A stretch of 47,758 nucleotides of DNA, from positions 114,030 to 161,787 of the forward strand of contig NZ_JAHPZL010000003.1 in NCBI RefSeq assembly GCF_019331795.1, read 5' to 3'. This document shows positions 27,298 to 37,095 of the stretch, piece by piece. The notes under the pieces were generated by a model that saw only the letters and a list, made by a program, of their open reading frames with translations, was not told the DNA's origin and ran no database searches. Both the position numbers and the translations under genes were made by a program. Numbering within the stretch: the stretch's first letter is position 1; each line of letters begins with the position of its first letter. Source of the DNA: Austwickia sp. TVS 96-490-7B (GTDB lineage: Bacteria > Actinomycetota > Actinomycetes > Actinomycetales > Dermatophilaceae).

Positions 27298-27360
27298 CCA
27301 TCGGAGATTCTTGAGTCGCGATGACCCACGCCGCCGTACGACGGACGTCAACTCCGATGG
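27298..27360. repeat. 9-bp perfect dyad with 45-bp interior
   Basis: CCATCGGAG (27298-27306) is mirrored by CTCCGATGG (27352-27360). The interior contains a smaller dyad around CCGTACGACGG. This could be the base of a long RNA stem; no gene is seen inside. Confidence 0.4.
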
Positions 27361-27531
27361 TGAGAGATCAGGGGTGAGCGTTCAGCCCCCAACATCGATC
27401 TAGTCTGACAAACCGAGAGGTCTCAAACGGTTACGAATTCGACACAGGACGGACACGACTTCGCATGCACTGCCTGATGGTCCGTTCAGAGCTGATCGCC
27501 GGCGCGTCCGGGTCCCATGGAACCCGGACTC

Positions 27532-28803
27532 TTACGCCGTGCTGGCAGCCAACTGTCCACAGGCACCGTCGATCTCACTTCCCCGAGTGTCTCGCACCGT
27601 CGTCGGCACCCCGTGAGCCCGCACTCGCTCGACGAACTGTTGCTCAACCCCCGGACGTGACGCCGTCCACTTCGACCCTGGGGTGGGATTCAGCGGGATC
27701 GGGTTGACATGCACCCAGCCTTCTCCGCGCTCGGTCAACTTGCGCCCCAGCAGATCTGCCCGCCATGACTGGTCATTGACCCCGCGGATCAACGCATACT
27801 CGATCGAGACCCGGCGACCGGTGGCATCGAAATACCGGCGCGCCGCATCCAACGCCTCGTCGACCTTGTACCGGTTGTTGATCGGGACCAACTCGTCCCG
27901 CAGTTCGTCGTCTGGGGCATGCAGTGACAAGGCTAAGGTCACCGGAATCCCCTCCTGCGCCAGGCGATCGATCCCCGGGACCAAGCCCACCGTCGACATG
28001 GTGATCCCCCGCGCCGACATCCCCAAACCCTCAGGCACCGGATCGACCAATCGACGAATCGCCGCCACCGCGCGACGGTAATTCACCAGGGCTTCCCCCA
28101 TCCCCATGAACACCACATTGCTGACTCGCAGAGCGGACGCGGTATCCCCTGCGTTTTCGTCGGCGCCACCCAACTCACCGGCCCGCAACATTCTCGCTCC
28201 AGCCACCACCTGCTCGACGATCTCAGCGGTGGATAAGTTGCGAGTGAACCCCTCCTGACCAGTAGCGCAGAACGGACAGTTCATTCCGCATCCCGCCTGA
28301 CTGGAGATGCACATCGTGACCCGCCCCGGATACCTCATCAGCACCGACTCCACCAACGCCCCGTCATGCAGTCGCCAGACCAGCTTGCGCGTCGCGCCAC
28401 CGTCAGCCGACAACGACCGCACCGGCGTCATCAATGACGGCAGCATCGCCGCAACGAACTCCGCCCGGCCCGACTGAGGCAGATCTGTCATTTCGGCAGG
28501 GTCAGTCACCCAATGACCGAAATAATGCGTCGACAACTGCTTCGCCCGGAATCCCTGGTGACCCAACGCTTTCACTGCTGCCACCCGACCAGCGAGATCC
28601 ATGTCAGCCAGATGGGTCGGCGGCATCGGGTTGCCGGGCTCCGACATCGTGATCTGCCCCGGCCCTGGACGGCGACGCACCAAGGTCACCGGCCGCGCCG
28701 TCGACTGAGCAGCTCCGGCAAGGCCCTGCCCATCCGGCACCGCATTGCCGATGGGAGAAGACACAGGGCCGACCACGTTCTCAGGGTTCTGGGAAGCATT
28801 CAT
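27532..28803 (-). CDS. rlmN: Dual-specificity 23S rRNA/tRNA adenine-C2 methyltransferase
   Basis: 423 residues from 28803. An internal ATG at codon 53 would give 371 residues, closer to the family's usual size, so the first 52 residues are doubtful. Radical SAM cluster CGMNCPFC gives Cys172, Cys176 and Cys179 (CX3CX2C). The second catalytic cysteine lies near the end (DGACGQL, Cys415). Other family motifs are GMGEALVNY and [18 protein letters not shown]. It methylates A2503 of 23S rRNA and A37 of certain tRNAs. It follows cdsA in the usual actinobacterial order, separated here by the plus-strand gene at 28873. Confidence 0.95.
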   Translation of the reverse strand: MNASQNPENVVGPVSSPIGNAVPDGQGLAGAAQSTARPVTLVRRRPGPGQITMSEPGNPMPPTHLADMDLAGRVAAVKALGHQGFRAKQLSTHYFGHWVTDPAEMTDLPQSGRAEFVAAMLPSLMTPVRSLSADGGATRKLVWRLHDGALVESVLMRYPGRVTMCISSQAGCGMNCPFCATGQEGFTRNLSTAEIVEQVVAGARMLRAGELGGADENAGDTASALRVSNVVFMGMGEALVNYRRAVAAIRRLVDPVPEGLGMSARGITMSTVGLVPGIDRLAQEGIPVTLALSLHAPDDELRDELVPINNRYKVDEALDAARRYFDATGRRVSIEYALIRGVNDQSWRADLLGRKLTERGEGWVHVNPIPLNPTPGSKWTASRPGVEQQFVERVRAHGVPTTVRDTRGSEIDGACGQLAASTA

Positions 28804-28872
28804 GATGCCTTCAGTCTCTCAGTGACCGGCCCGTCCGGCCTATTCTGGCCTGACCCGCAGAAAGGGGACCTG

Positions 28873-29709
28873 ATGGGATGGCGTGAGTTCTTCGACCGCG
28901 CCTTCCGCGCCACCACCAGAAAACCACGACCGACGCCGTGGGATAGCCCGTCGCGCCCCAAACCCGCCGTACCACCTGCCACCGAGGACACCGCCGCCCG
29001 GCGGGAAGACCCGCCAGAGCAGGAAGTCAACACCTTGGTGGCCCCCCTGGCCACGGCCCATCCCCTGCGCGACCTGGACCCCGCAGCACTGCGGGCAGCG
29101 CTGCGGCTGCGGCTTGTCGACCTCGACAGCCTCACCCGCGTCGAAGGGCTCCCCCACCTCCGAGCGATCGCCCCGGGGCTTGTCGAAGTCCTCACCATTG
29201 ACTTACCCCACGTGGTGATCACTCCCACCGCAGCCGACCTGGCCCGGCTCGGACCTATCCCCGCTCAGATCACCTTGGGGCGAAAGCATCTTCACCGCCT
29301 CCTGGATGAAGATCTCAGCGTTCACCATGTCAGCCCCGAAGATGGACTGAGCTTCACTGTCGTCCGCGGTGAGGACTACTGCTTCTCCAGCGTCGCGCTC
29401 ATCTTGCCCACCCTGATCCACGCCGTCGCCCCCGAACTTGAGCTGTCCCGGGGCTTATTCGTCGCCGTGCCAGATCGCCATCATGTGGCTTTCCGAGAGA
29501 TCGCTGGGCTCGAATCTGTCATGTCCCTGGGGCCGATGGCCACCTTCACCCGACATGGGTACGACGCCCGAGACGACGCCGTCAGCCCGGAGGTCTACTG
29601 GGCACGCAACCCACGACTGGACCAATGGACCCCCCTGACCGTCCAAGTGGAAGACGGCATTCACATCCATGTCCCTGCCGAGGTCACCGCCTACATCGAA
29701 GACGATTGA
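28873..29709 (+). CDS. Hypothetical protein, 278 residues
   Basis: ATG 28873 is chosen for AAAGGGG at 28861-28867; the frame stays open upstream only because it is antisense to rlmN. The first 55 residues are basic and Pro-rich (WREFFDRAFRATTRKPRP), probably disordered. The rest is a mixed alpha/beta soluble domain with paired hydrophobic strands (VEVLTIDLPHVVITPT near 97, GLFVAVPDRHHVAFREIAG near 195, TVQVEDGIHIHVPAEV near 255). The layout is faintly reminiscent of DUF1444/YtpQ-type proteins, but I would not assign it. No signal peptide or membrane helix. It is read against rlmN and cdsA, converging on the latter. Confidence 0.75.
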   Translation: MGWREFFDRAFRATTRKPRPTPWDSPSRPKPAVPPATEDTAARREDPPEQEVNTLVAPLATAHPLRDLDPAALRAALRLRLVDLDSLTRVEGLPHLRAIAPGLVEVLTIDLPHVVITPTAADLARLGPIPAQITLGRKHLHRLLDEDLSVHHVSPEDGLSFTVVRGEDYCFSSVALILPTLIHAVAPELELSRGLFVAVPDRHHVAFREIAGLESVMSLGPMATFTRHGYDARDDAVSPEVYWARNPRLDQWTPLTVQVEDGIHIHVPAEVTAYIEDD

Positions 29710-29741
29710 CCGGTGAGCTTGATACGGAAGATCATCCCCGG

Positions 29742-30647
29742 CTAGGCAGCGATGACACTCATCATCCACCACGCGGCTGGAGCCACCACTAGCAAGCTGT
29801 CGATACGGTCCATGATGCCGCCATGCCCTGGCAAGATCCGGCCCAAATCCTTGATCCCCAAGTCCCGTTTGATCATCGATTCGACCAAGTCACCCAGTGT
29901 GGCCAGCCACACCACCACGAATCCCATCGCAGCCCCAGCCCACCATGGGGCTCCAAATGCCAACGGCACTGACACCGTACCGACACCCACGCAGGCCACC
30001 ATCGATCCGAGGAAACCCTCCCAGGATTTCTTCGGACTGACCGTCGGTGCCATCGGGTGCCGTCCCGCCACCACGCCCACGGCATATCCCCCGATATCAC
30101 TGGCGATGCTGATCAGCACAAACACCACAATCCGACGTACCCCGTCCGGTTGAGCGACCATCAAAGCAGTGAAGGCTGCTTGGAACGGTGCATAGCCCAC
30201 CACGAACGCTCCCGCGCTGACATCTCGGGCAGCTCCGTCCAAACCGTGCGCCGCTCGCCACATCACTAACAGCAGGATCGTGGCGGGCATCGTCAGCAAA
30301 AGCGCGCCCGCCCCGCCGATATACGCAGCAGGACCCATGACGGCGGTGGCCACGAGGCAGGGAACGAAAGGAACGTTCACCTGTCCTGCCGCAAAGCCAC
30401 GTCGTAACTCATCCACGCCGACCATGAGGAACACCGTGCTCAGCAGCACCCACCCCCACGGCACCACCAGCAGACTGGCCACGATTAAGGCGCCCAGGAA
30501 AACTCCGACACCGATCGCGGCAGGAAGGTTGCGCCCCGCTGCCGGGGTGGGACCGGTGGACACCACCGGCGTGGGTTCGCTCATTGCTGCTGACTCATCT
30601 GTCGTGGTGGGGGCCACCGTCGCGGCCCCCACAGGGACACGCACCAT
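29742..30647 (-). CDS. cdsA: Phosphatidate cytidylyltransferase (CDP-diglyceride synthase)
   Basis: 301 residues, eight or so membrane helices after a disordered Thr/Pro-rich N-terminus. The family signature is complete: SPKKSWEGFLGS, then LGDLVESMIKRDLGIKDLGR and PGHGGIMDRIDSL. It makes CDP-diacylglycerol for phospholipid synthesis. ATG 30647 lies 14 bp after the frr stop; ATG 30584 would remove 21 poorly conserved residues and is possible. The order pyrH-frr-cdsA is standard. Confidence 0.95.
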   Translation of the reverse strand: MVRVPVGAATVAPTTTDESAAMSEPTPVVSTGPTPAAGRNLPAAIGVGVFLGALIVASLLVVPWGWVLLSTVFLMVGVDELRRGFAAGQVNVPFVPCLVATAVMGPAAYIGGAGALLLTMPATILLLVMWRAAHGLDGAARDVSAGAFVVGYAPFQAAFTALMVAQPDGVRRIVVFVLISIASDIGGYAVGVVAGRHPMAPTVSPKKSWEGFLGSMVACVGVGTVSVPLAFGAPWWAGAAMGFVVVWLATLGDLVESMIKRDLGIKDLGRILPGHGGIMDRIDSLLVVAPAAWWMMSVIAA

Positions 30648-30661
30648 CGACGTGCGAACGC

Positions 30662-31219
30662 TCAGACTTCGAGCAGTTCGGCTTCTTTACCCTTGAGCAA
30701 GGTGTCGACCAGCTCAGTGTGCTTCTTGGTCATGGCCTCGAGATCTTTCTCAGCGCGCGACCCCTCATCTTCGCCGATCTCGCCTTCCTTGACCAGCTTG
30801 TCGATCCTGTCCTTCGCATGCCGCCGGACGTTACGGATCGAGATCTTGGCGTCCTCCCCCTTCCGGTGCGCCATCTTGATGTACTCCTTACGACGTTCCT
30901 GAGTGAGTTCAGGGAAGACACACCGGATGGATTGGCCGTCGTTGCTGGGGTTCACCCCCAGTTCAGAGTCCCGAATGGCTTTCTCAACCGCCTGCATTGA
31001 GCTCTTATCGAACGGGGTGATCAGCATGGTGCGGGCTTCGGGGGTCTGGAAGCTCGCCAGCTGCTGCATCGGGGTAGGGGCGCCGTAGTAGTCGACCAGG
31101 AGCTTGGTGAACATCCCCGCGCTGGCGCGGCCGGTCCGAATCCCGGCGAAATCCTCCTTCGCGACCTCGATGGCCTTCTCCATCTTTTCCTCGGCCTCGA
31201 ACATGATCTCGTCCAGCAT
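30662..31219 (-). CDS. frr: Ribosome recycling factor
   Basis: 185 residues from ATG 31219, the standard length, with AGGAG 7 nt upstream; the longer frame to 31270 lacks conservation. Starts MLDEIMFEAEEKMEKAIEV, has GIRTGRAS and the C-terminal RNVRRHAKDRIDKLVKEGEI. With EF-G it splits post-termination ribosomes. It sits between pyrH and cdsA. Confidence 0.97.
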   Translation of the reverse strand: MLDEIMFEAEEKMEKAIEVAKEDFAGIRTGRASAGMFTKLLVDYYGAPTPMQQLASFQTPEARTMLITPFDKSSMQAVEKAIRDSELGVNPSNDGQSIRCVFPELTQERRKEYIKMAHRKGEDAKISIRNVRRHAKDRIDKLVKEGEIGEDEGSRAEKDLEAMTKKHTELVDTLLKGKEAELLEV

Positions 31220-31353
31220 CGGCTGCTCCTGTCGTTCATCACACCGGGGACACCGGCGGCCGCGTCTCACGCGGATATGGGCTCATCGTGTCAGACTCCG
31301 GAGCGACCGGAGCGACATAGGGACCGGGTGGGCCCCGGGAGGACGACCTGCGT

Positions 31354-31374
31354 GGCGAGCTCACTCAGCTCGCC
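31354..31374 (-). terminator. 8-bp hairpin just downstream of pyrH
   Basis: GGCGAGCT (31354-31361) pairs with AGCTCGCC (31367-31374) across a 5-nt loop, starting 10 nt after the pyrH stop on the minus strand. No U-run is present. It may attenuate read-through from pyrH into frr. Confidence 0.45.
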
Positions 31375-31384
31375 TTCGAGGTCC

Positions 31385-32128
31385 TCAGTCGGCGTACACC
31401 CTGGTGCCAATGCCCTCCCCGGACACGGCACGTCTGATGGTCTGTTCGCCCTGCATGCCGAAGACCACCATCGGGAGTTTGTTTTCCATGCACAAACTGA
31501 ACGCCGCAGCGTCCACGACCTTCAGGCCGTTGGCCAGGGCCTCGGCATAAGACACTGACGACAGCCGTCGGGCCTCCGGATTAATGCGCGGATCGGAGTC
31601 ATATACACCGTCAACCCCGTTTTTGCTCATCAGTACGGCATCGCAGTGACATTCGAGCGCGCGCTGGGCAGAGACCGTGTCGGTGGAAAAATACGGCATC
31701 CCAGCGCCAGCTCCAAAGATCACAATCCGCCCCTTCTCCAGGTGACGCATCGCCCGACGAGGGATGTATGGTTCAGCGACCTGCCCCATGGTGATGGCGG
31801 TCTGAACGCGAGTATCGATGCCCTGTTTCTCCAGGAAATCTTGCAGCGCTAGGCAGTTCATGACCGTGCCCAGCATCCCGATGTAGTCCGCCCGAGCACG
31901 ATCCATTCCGCGTTGCTGAAGTTCAGCGCCGCGGAAGAAGTTGCCACCGCCGACCACGATCGCTACTTCAACACCGGTCCGTGCTGCGTCGGCAATCTGC
32001 TTGGCGATGCTCTTGACGATGTCGGGGTCAACGCCCAGTTGTCCTCCGCCGAAAGCCTCCCCGGAAAGCTTGAGCAGGACCCTGCGATAGGGACGGTCAG
32101 GGTCGCTCTCCGAACTGGATGTCGTCAT
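31385..32128 (-). CDS. pyrH: UMP kinase
   Basis: 247 residues from ATG 32128 (GAGGGAGG upstream; a start at 32155 adds nine residues). Amino-acid-kinase fold: [15 protein letters not shown] near the N-terminus, [11 protein letters not shown], and the C-terminal [20 protein letters not shown]. It phosphorylates UMP to UDP. It is separated from tsf by the plus-strand methyltransferase gene, which is an insertion in an otherwise standard rpsB-tsf-pyrH-frr order. Confidence 0.97.
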   Translation of the reverse strand: MTTSSSESDPDRPYRRVLLKLSGEAFGGGQLGVDPDIVKSIAKQIADAARTGVEVAIVVGGGNFFRGAELQQRGMDRARADYIGMLGTVMNCLALQDFLEKQGIDTRVQTAITMGQVAEPYIPRRAMRHLEKGRIVIFGAGAGMPYFSTDTVSAQRALECHCDAVLMSKNGVDGVYDSDPRINPEARRLSSVSYAEALANGLKVVDAAAFSLCMENKLPMVVFGMQGEQTIRRAVSGEGIGTRVYAD

Positions 32129-32323
32129 CTCAGCATGCCTCCCTCGTGGGGCCAACGCGGTCGCTCGATCCTCCCATAACCGCAGGGCACTGCGCCAAGC
32201 GACGCGACCGAGCGGACACCGTTCATCCGAGTCATCACGCCCCGGTGGGCTGTTGCGGGGTGTCCTGACGAGGCTTCCGGGGGATTTACGGTGGAGGTCT
32301 GCACCAGTTCTTCAGGAGGATAC

Positions 32324-32932
32324 GTGACCCGCGAGCCCAGTCAGTGGGAGAAGATCGTCGCCGACAACCCACAGCATTCAACGTGGTACGTCGAGCGATT
32401 CCGTGAGATGTCCCGTCAGGGCAACGACCTCGACGGGGAGGCCCGTTTCATCGACGCGATGATGCCCCGTGGGGCCCGGATTCTTGATGCTGGGTGCGGC
32501 CCTGGCCGAGTGGGAGGTCGATTGCATGAGTTGGGTCATGAGGTCGTCGGCGTCGATGTTGACCCGGTGCTGATCGATGCCGCTCAGCAGGATCATCCTG
32601 GGCCGCGATGGCTGGTCGGTGACTTGGCCGCTCTTGACTTGCCTGATCAGGGGATCGACGGCGGTTTCGATGCGATCGTGTGTGCTGGGAACGTGATGAC
32701 CTTCCTCGCCCCCAGCAGCAGGGTCGAGGTGTTACGACGATTCCGGGCACATCTGGCTCCGCACGGTCGAGCTGCGGTGGGTTTTGGCGCAGGTCGGGGT
32801 TATTCGTTTGCTGAATTTCGCTCGGACCTGGCGACAGCAGGCCTGGTGGAGGAGCTATCCCTGTCGACCTGGGATCTGCGACCTGCCCAGGACCAGTCTG
32901 GATTCTTGGTCGCGGTGTTACGCCCAGCATGA
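32324..32932 (+). CDS. Class I SAM-dependent methyltransferase
   Basis: 202 residues from GTG 32324, which has AGGAGGA at 32314-32320; a GTG at 32291 would add eleven residues. Rossmann-type SAM fold: ILDAGCGPGRVGG (motif I), VVGVDVDPVLIDAAQ (motif II) and FDAIVCAGNVMTFL (motif IV region). The small soluble form is typical of ubiquinone/tocopherol-like methyltransferases, but the substrate is unknown. It is inserted on the opposite strand between pyrH and tsf and ends just before a strong terminator. Confidence 0.9.
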   Translation: MTREPSQWEKIVADNPQHSTWYVERFREMSRQGNDLDGEARFIDAMMPRGARILDAGCGPGRVGGRLHELGHEVVGVDVDPVLIDAAQQDHPGPRWLVGDLAALDLPDQGIDGGFDAIVCAGNVMTFLAPSSRVEVLRRFRAHLAPHGRAAVGFGAGRGYSFAEFRSDLATAGLVEELSLSTWDLRPAQDQSGFLVAVLRPA

Positions 32933-32941
32933 CTCATAGCA

Positions 32942-32985
32942 ACGACGGAGCCCGCCACCTTTGGTGAGGTGGCGGGCTCCGTCGT
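32942..32985. terminator. Strong bidirectional terminator between methyltransferase gene and tsf
   Basis: An 18-bp perfect stem, ACGACGGAGCCCGCCACC (32942-32959) with 32968-32985, closes an 8-nt loop. It starts 9 nt after the methyltransferase stop and 36 nt beyond the tsf stop, so it ends both converging transcripts. On the minus strand this also isolates rpsB-tsf from pyrH. Confidence 0.9.
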
Positions 32986-33020
32986 GTCCGGGTCGGGGAT
33001 GGTCAGCCCCGACGTCAGAT

Positions 33021-33848
<828 letters not shown>

Positions 33849-33903
33849 GCGATATCCCTATCTGTTCGATATCTGATCGATGAGCAGGATGCAGCAGGAC
33901 CGC

Positions 33904-34788
33904 TCAGGCCTGAGCCTCGGCGTCTTCCTGGGGGGCCTCGGCAGCGGCTTCGTCGGCGGGAGCGGCTTCGGCAGCGGCGTCACCAGTCTCTTCAGCAGGA
34001 GCAGCGTCGGCAGGGGCAGCGTCGCCAGCGAGCAGCTCGCGCTCCCACTCCGCCATCGGCTCAGCTTCGGTGGCGGCACCCTCACCGGTCGCGCCCTGGC
34101 TGCGGGCCATCAAACCGTCGGCGACGGCGTCAGCAACGACCCGGGTCAGCAGGGTGACCGAACGGATCGCGTCATCGTTGCCGGGGATCTTGTAGTCGAC
34201 CTCGTCGGGGTCGCAGTTGGTGTCGAGGATGGCGATCACGGGGAGCTTGAGCTTGCGCGCCTCAGTGACGGCCAGGTGCTCCTTCTTGGTGTCGACGATC
34301 CAGACCGCAGAAGGCACCTTCTGCATGTCACGAATACCACCGAGGGTCTTCTCGAGCTTCTCCTTCTCACGACGCAGAACGAGGAGTTCCTTCTTGGTGC
34401 GGCCGCTGCCAGCCACATCATCGAAGTCGATCTCCTCAAGTTCCTTCAGGCGCGAGAGGCGCTTGGAGACGGTGTTGAAGTTGGTGAGCATGCCACCAAG
34501 CCAGCGCTGGTTGACATAAGGCATCCCGACCCGGGTTGCCTGCTCGGCGATGGGCTCCTGGGCCTGCTTCTTGGTCCCGACGAACAGGATCGTGCCGCCG
34601 TGAGCCACGGTCGCCTTGACGAACTCGTAGGCGTCGTTGATGTAGGTCAGAGACTGCTGCAGGTCAATGATGTAGATGCCGTTGCGCTCCGTCATGATGA
34701 AGCGCTTCATCTTCGGGTTCCAACGACGGGTCTGGTGTCCGAAGTGGACACCGCTCTCCAGGAGCTGGCGCATTGTGACGACGGCCAT
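33904..34788 (-). CDS. rpsB: 30S ribosomal protein S2
   Basis: 294 residues from ATG 34788 ([19 protein letters not shown]), with GGTGGA upstream; GTG 34800 would add four residues. The S2 core is complete ([29 protein letters not shown]). The last 45 residues form an Ala/Glu/Asp/Pro-rich acidic tail, longer than in many bacteria but common in actinobacteria. Two hairpins lie in the 5' region (see 34827-34841 and 34990-35011). Confidence 0.97.
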   Translation of the reverse strand: MAVVTMRQLLESGVHFGHQTRRWNPKMKRFIMTERNGIYIIDLQQSLTYINDAYEFVKATVAHGGTILFVGTKKQAQEPIAEQATRVGMPYVNQRWLGGMLTNFNTVSKRLSRLKELEEIDFDDVAGSGRTKKELLVLRREKEKLEKTLGGIRDMQKVPSAVWIVDTKKEHLAVTEARKLKLPVIAILDTNCDPDEVDYKIPGNDDAIRSVTLLTRVVADAVADGLMARSQGATGEGAATEAEPMAEWERELLAGDAAPADAAPAEETGDAAAEAAPADEAAAEAPQEDAEAQA

Positions 34789-34826
34789 GCCGAGGTCCAC
34801 CTCTCATGAGTTCCAGTTATCCATGC

Positions 34827-34841
34827 CCCGCAGGATGCGGG
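34827..34841 (-). promoter_or_regulatory. Small hairpin in the rpsB leader
   Basis: CCCGCA (34827-34832) pairs with TGCGGG (34836-34841) across GGA, about 40 nt upstream of the rpsB start. It could be part of an S2 autoregulatory leader. The 337-bp stretch 34789-35125 has no gene and holds this and the next hairpin, plus presumably the divergent rpsB and aminotransferase promoters. Confidence 0.4.
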
Positions 34842-34989
34842 ATCATGCCTGGCGCCCACGACCCACCACCACCGAACCACCCGTCTAGATCGGGGCGAAT
34901 CGGACTGCGGCGGTAAGCCCCCAGGTCTCCGTGAATGTTCCGCACCGGCGGACCGATCCACATCGACGCCGGAAATATGGGCGCGCGAA

Positions 34990-35011
34990 TTCCGCCTCGT
35001 CTGCACGAGGC
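34990..35011. promoter_or_regulatory. 9-bp perfect hairpin with tetraloop between rpsB and aminotransferase gene
   Basis: CCGCCTCGT (34990-34998) pairs with ACGAGGCGG (35003-35011) across CTGC. It lies about 200 nt upstream of rpsB (minus) and 115 nt upstream of the aminotransferase gene (plus). It may be a leader hairpin or attenuator; there is no U-run. Confidence 0.5.
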
Positions 35012-35125
35012 GGTGCGTCCATGGTACGGCGGGGCCATACGCTGCAGGAAATCCACCCCCTGGCTTCCATCCATACCCTGGCCGTTGAACAGGAGAGAGA
35101 CATCTCCTCGCTACAGTTGGCCCCC

Positions 35126-36307
35126 ATGAACAGGCCCTTGGTACGCCGTATGCAGGATTTCGACACGACGGTGTTCGCCGTGATGAGCGCTCTGGCCGCC
35201 CAGACCGGAGCCATCAACCTGGGGCAAGGTTTCCCAGACGAAGACGGCCCCGCACCGGTCTTGCGGCGTGCGATGACCGCGATCGAGGACGGAATCAACC
35301 AGTACCCGCCGTTGCGCGGCTCCCAGGTGCTGCGAGAAGCGGTAGCTGCCCACCAGCACCGTTTTTATGGCCTGGACTGTGACCCTGACCAGGAAATCAT
35401 GGTCACCGCTGGCGCCACTGAGGCGATGACCTGTTCGCTTCTGGCTTTGTGCGAGCCTCACGACGAAGTTGTCGTCATTGAGCCGTATTACGACGCCTAC
35501 GCTGCCGCAATCGCCCTGGCGGGCGCCCAGCGGGTAGGGGTGGCGCTGACGCTGCCTGACCTGACCGTGGACCTTGAGGCGTTACGAGCCGCAGTGGGAC
35601 CACGCACCCGGGCGATCGTGCTCAACACCCCACACAACCCCACCGGGAAGGTGTTCAGCCAAGCTGAGCTGGCAGGTATCGCCAAGATCGCCTTAGACCA
35701 CGACTGCTACATCCTGGTCGACGAAGTTTACGAACACCTGGTTTATGACGGCGCCCGTCATCATTGTCTGGCTGCCGTCGTCGCTGCCGATCCCGCGCTG
35801 GCGGCGCTCCGCTCGCGGATCCTGACGATTTCCTCTGCGGGGAAAACCTTCTCCGTGACGGGATGGAAGGTGGGATGGCTCAGCGGAGCACCTGAGGTGA
35901 TCGCTGCTGTCGCCACGGTCAAGCAGTACGTCACGTTTTCCGGTGGAGCACCTTTCCAACCTGCTATCGCTGCTGGGCTAGCCCAGGAAGACTCCGTCTT
36001 CGAAGAGTTCGCTGACAGTTTGCGGCGTCGACGCGATCTCCTCGCTGAAGGCCTCGACGCTGCGGGCATGACCGTGCTCGGTGGCCAAGGCACGTATTTC
36101 CTCCTTGCTGACGCGACTGACATCGGCGGCGTTGACGCCGACCGGTTCTGCCGGGAGCTTCCCGAGCGCTGCGGAGTGGTGGCGATCCCAGTGTCGGCGT
36201 TCTGCGACGATCCGACTACCGCTCCCGGCTTGATCCGGTTTGCCTACTGCAAACGGGAAGAGGTCCTCGTTGAGGCGGTACGCCGGCTGTCGGCCTTGCG
36301 TCGTTGA
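35126..36307 (+). CDS. PLP-dependent class I/II aminotransferase
   Basis: 393 residues from ATG 35126; the frame is open from 34931 but the extra N-terminus looks non-coding and crosses the hairpin at 34990. Fold-type I features: INLGQGFPDEDGP, TPHNPTGKVFS (substrate/PLP contact), DEVYEHLVYDG and the PLP lysine in ISSAGKTFSVTGWKVGW. The sequence pattern fits the group holding DapC-like N-succinyldiaminopimelate, methionine and kynurenine aminotransferases. I cannot choose between them. It stands alone on the plus strand between rpsB and the M23 gene. Confidence 0.9.
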   Translation: MNRPLVRRMQDFDTTVFAVMSALAAQTGAINLGQGFPDEDGPAPVLRRAMTAIEDGINQYPPLRGSQVLREAVAAHQHRFYGLDCDPDQEIMVTAGATEAMTCSLLALCEPHDEVVVIEPYYDAYAAAIALAGAQRVGVALTLPDLTVDLEALRAAVGPRTRAIVLNTPHNPTGKVFSQAELAGIAKIALDHDCYILVDEVYEHLVYDGARHHCLAAVVAADPALAALRSRILTISSAGKTFSVTGWKVGWLSGAPEVIAAVATVKQYVTFSGGAPFQPAIAAGLAQEDSVFEEFADSLRRRRDLLAEGLDAAGMTVLGGQGTYFLLADATDIGGVDADRFCRELPERCGVVAIPVSAFCDDPTTAPGLIRFAYCKREEVLVEAVRRLSALRR

Positions 36308-36435
36308 GATGAAGACATGCCCGGTGGAGCTGGTCGAAACCTAGGGCGATCCACAACAGGTGACGGCCTGCCCTGCTGTCCACAGGGCCGAGATTCTGAC
36401 CGCGATGACTGGTCCTAGGGGACAATCCTGGACCG

Positions 36436-37068
36436 ATGATCGGACTCGCTCGGCGCCATCGCACCGTCCGCATACTCAGCGTGACCGGGCTGATGCTCTC
36501 CCTGGCAGTGATTGCCGTTGACGCATCAGCGACGACCGCACGGTATAGCGGTGCAGCGCCATCCCTCGACCCGGCCGTCACGTCGGCACCGGCACCGCCG
36601 ATGCCGACTGCTGCCTCCACCCAACGAGCGCCGCAGCCAGCGGCTATGGCGCCGAAGACCGGCCGCTGGGCTTGGCCGTTATCTCCTCGTCCCGCAGTGG
36701 CTCGCCGCTTCGACCCGCCCGCGCAACGATGGCTTCCCGGGCATCGCGGACTGGACTTGGTGGGTACTCTCGGCGCCCAGGTCCGGGCACCCGCCGATGG
36801 CACGGTGGCCTTCGCTGGCTCCGTCGCTGGTCGACTGGTGCTGTCCATCGACCACGACGGCGGGCTCCGGTCGACGTATGAACCGGTGGACAGCACCCTC
36901 AGCGTGGGCACACGGGTCTCCCGTGGCGACCCGATTGGAACGCTCACCGGCGAGGATTCTCACTGCCCGCCGCGCAGTTGCCTACACCTGGGAGTGCGAC
37001 AGGGCGAGGACTACCTTGACCCGCTCCCGTTCTTCGCGGTCGTCCCGGTCTTGCTTCCGTTACGGTGA
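36436..37068 (+). CDS. M23 family metallopeptidase (secreted, LytM-type)
   Basis: 210 residues. An Arg-rich n-region and hydrophobic segment (12-28) form a signal peptide or anchor, followed by an Ala/Pro linker to about 75. The M23 domain has HRGLDL (His103, Asp107) and CLHLGV (His184), which are the zinc ligands and catalytic histidine region of peptidoglycan endopeptidases. Two cysteines (CPPRSC, 177 and 182) may form a disulfide beside the active site. An M23 gene next to rpsB is common in actinobacteria. It converges on the DUF3152 gene, 27 bp away. Confidence 0.92.
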   Translation: MIGLARRHRTVRILSVTGLMLSLAVIAVDASATTARYSGAAPSLDPAVTSAPAPPMPTAASTQRAPQPAAMAPKTGRWAWPLSPRPAVARRFDPPAQRWLPGHRGLDLVGTLGAQVRAPADGTVAFAGSVAGRLVLSIDHDGGLRSTYEPVDSTLSVGTRVSRGDPIGTLTGEDSHCPPRSCLHLGVRQGEDYLDPLPFFAVVPVLLPLR

Positions 37069-37095
37069 TGGCCCCCACCTGAGTAGGCGCCGCAC

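Larger units (their letters stand above)
26990..27531. other. Long non-coding region rich in dyads between rlmN stop and padR
   Basis: No convincing gene was found on either strand across these 542 bp. The track frames here have no ribosome sites and shift composition. The region holds two hairpins with the same loop (27112-27148 and 27182-27225), a 6-bp hairpin at 27160-27182 and a 9-bp dyad at 27298-27306/27352-27360. Both flanking genes read leftward, so the region is downstream of rlmN and upstream of padR. It could hold the rlmN terminator, a small RNA or a decayed element. Confidence 0.6.

Noticed and set aside
26990-27531. tRNA gene or tmRNA in the long gap
   Set aside because: No acceptor/T-arm arrangement (GTTCGA with matching 7-bp ends) could be built; dyads have unrelated stems.
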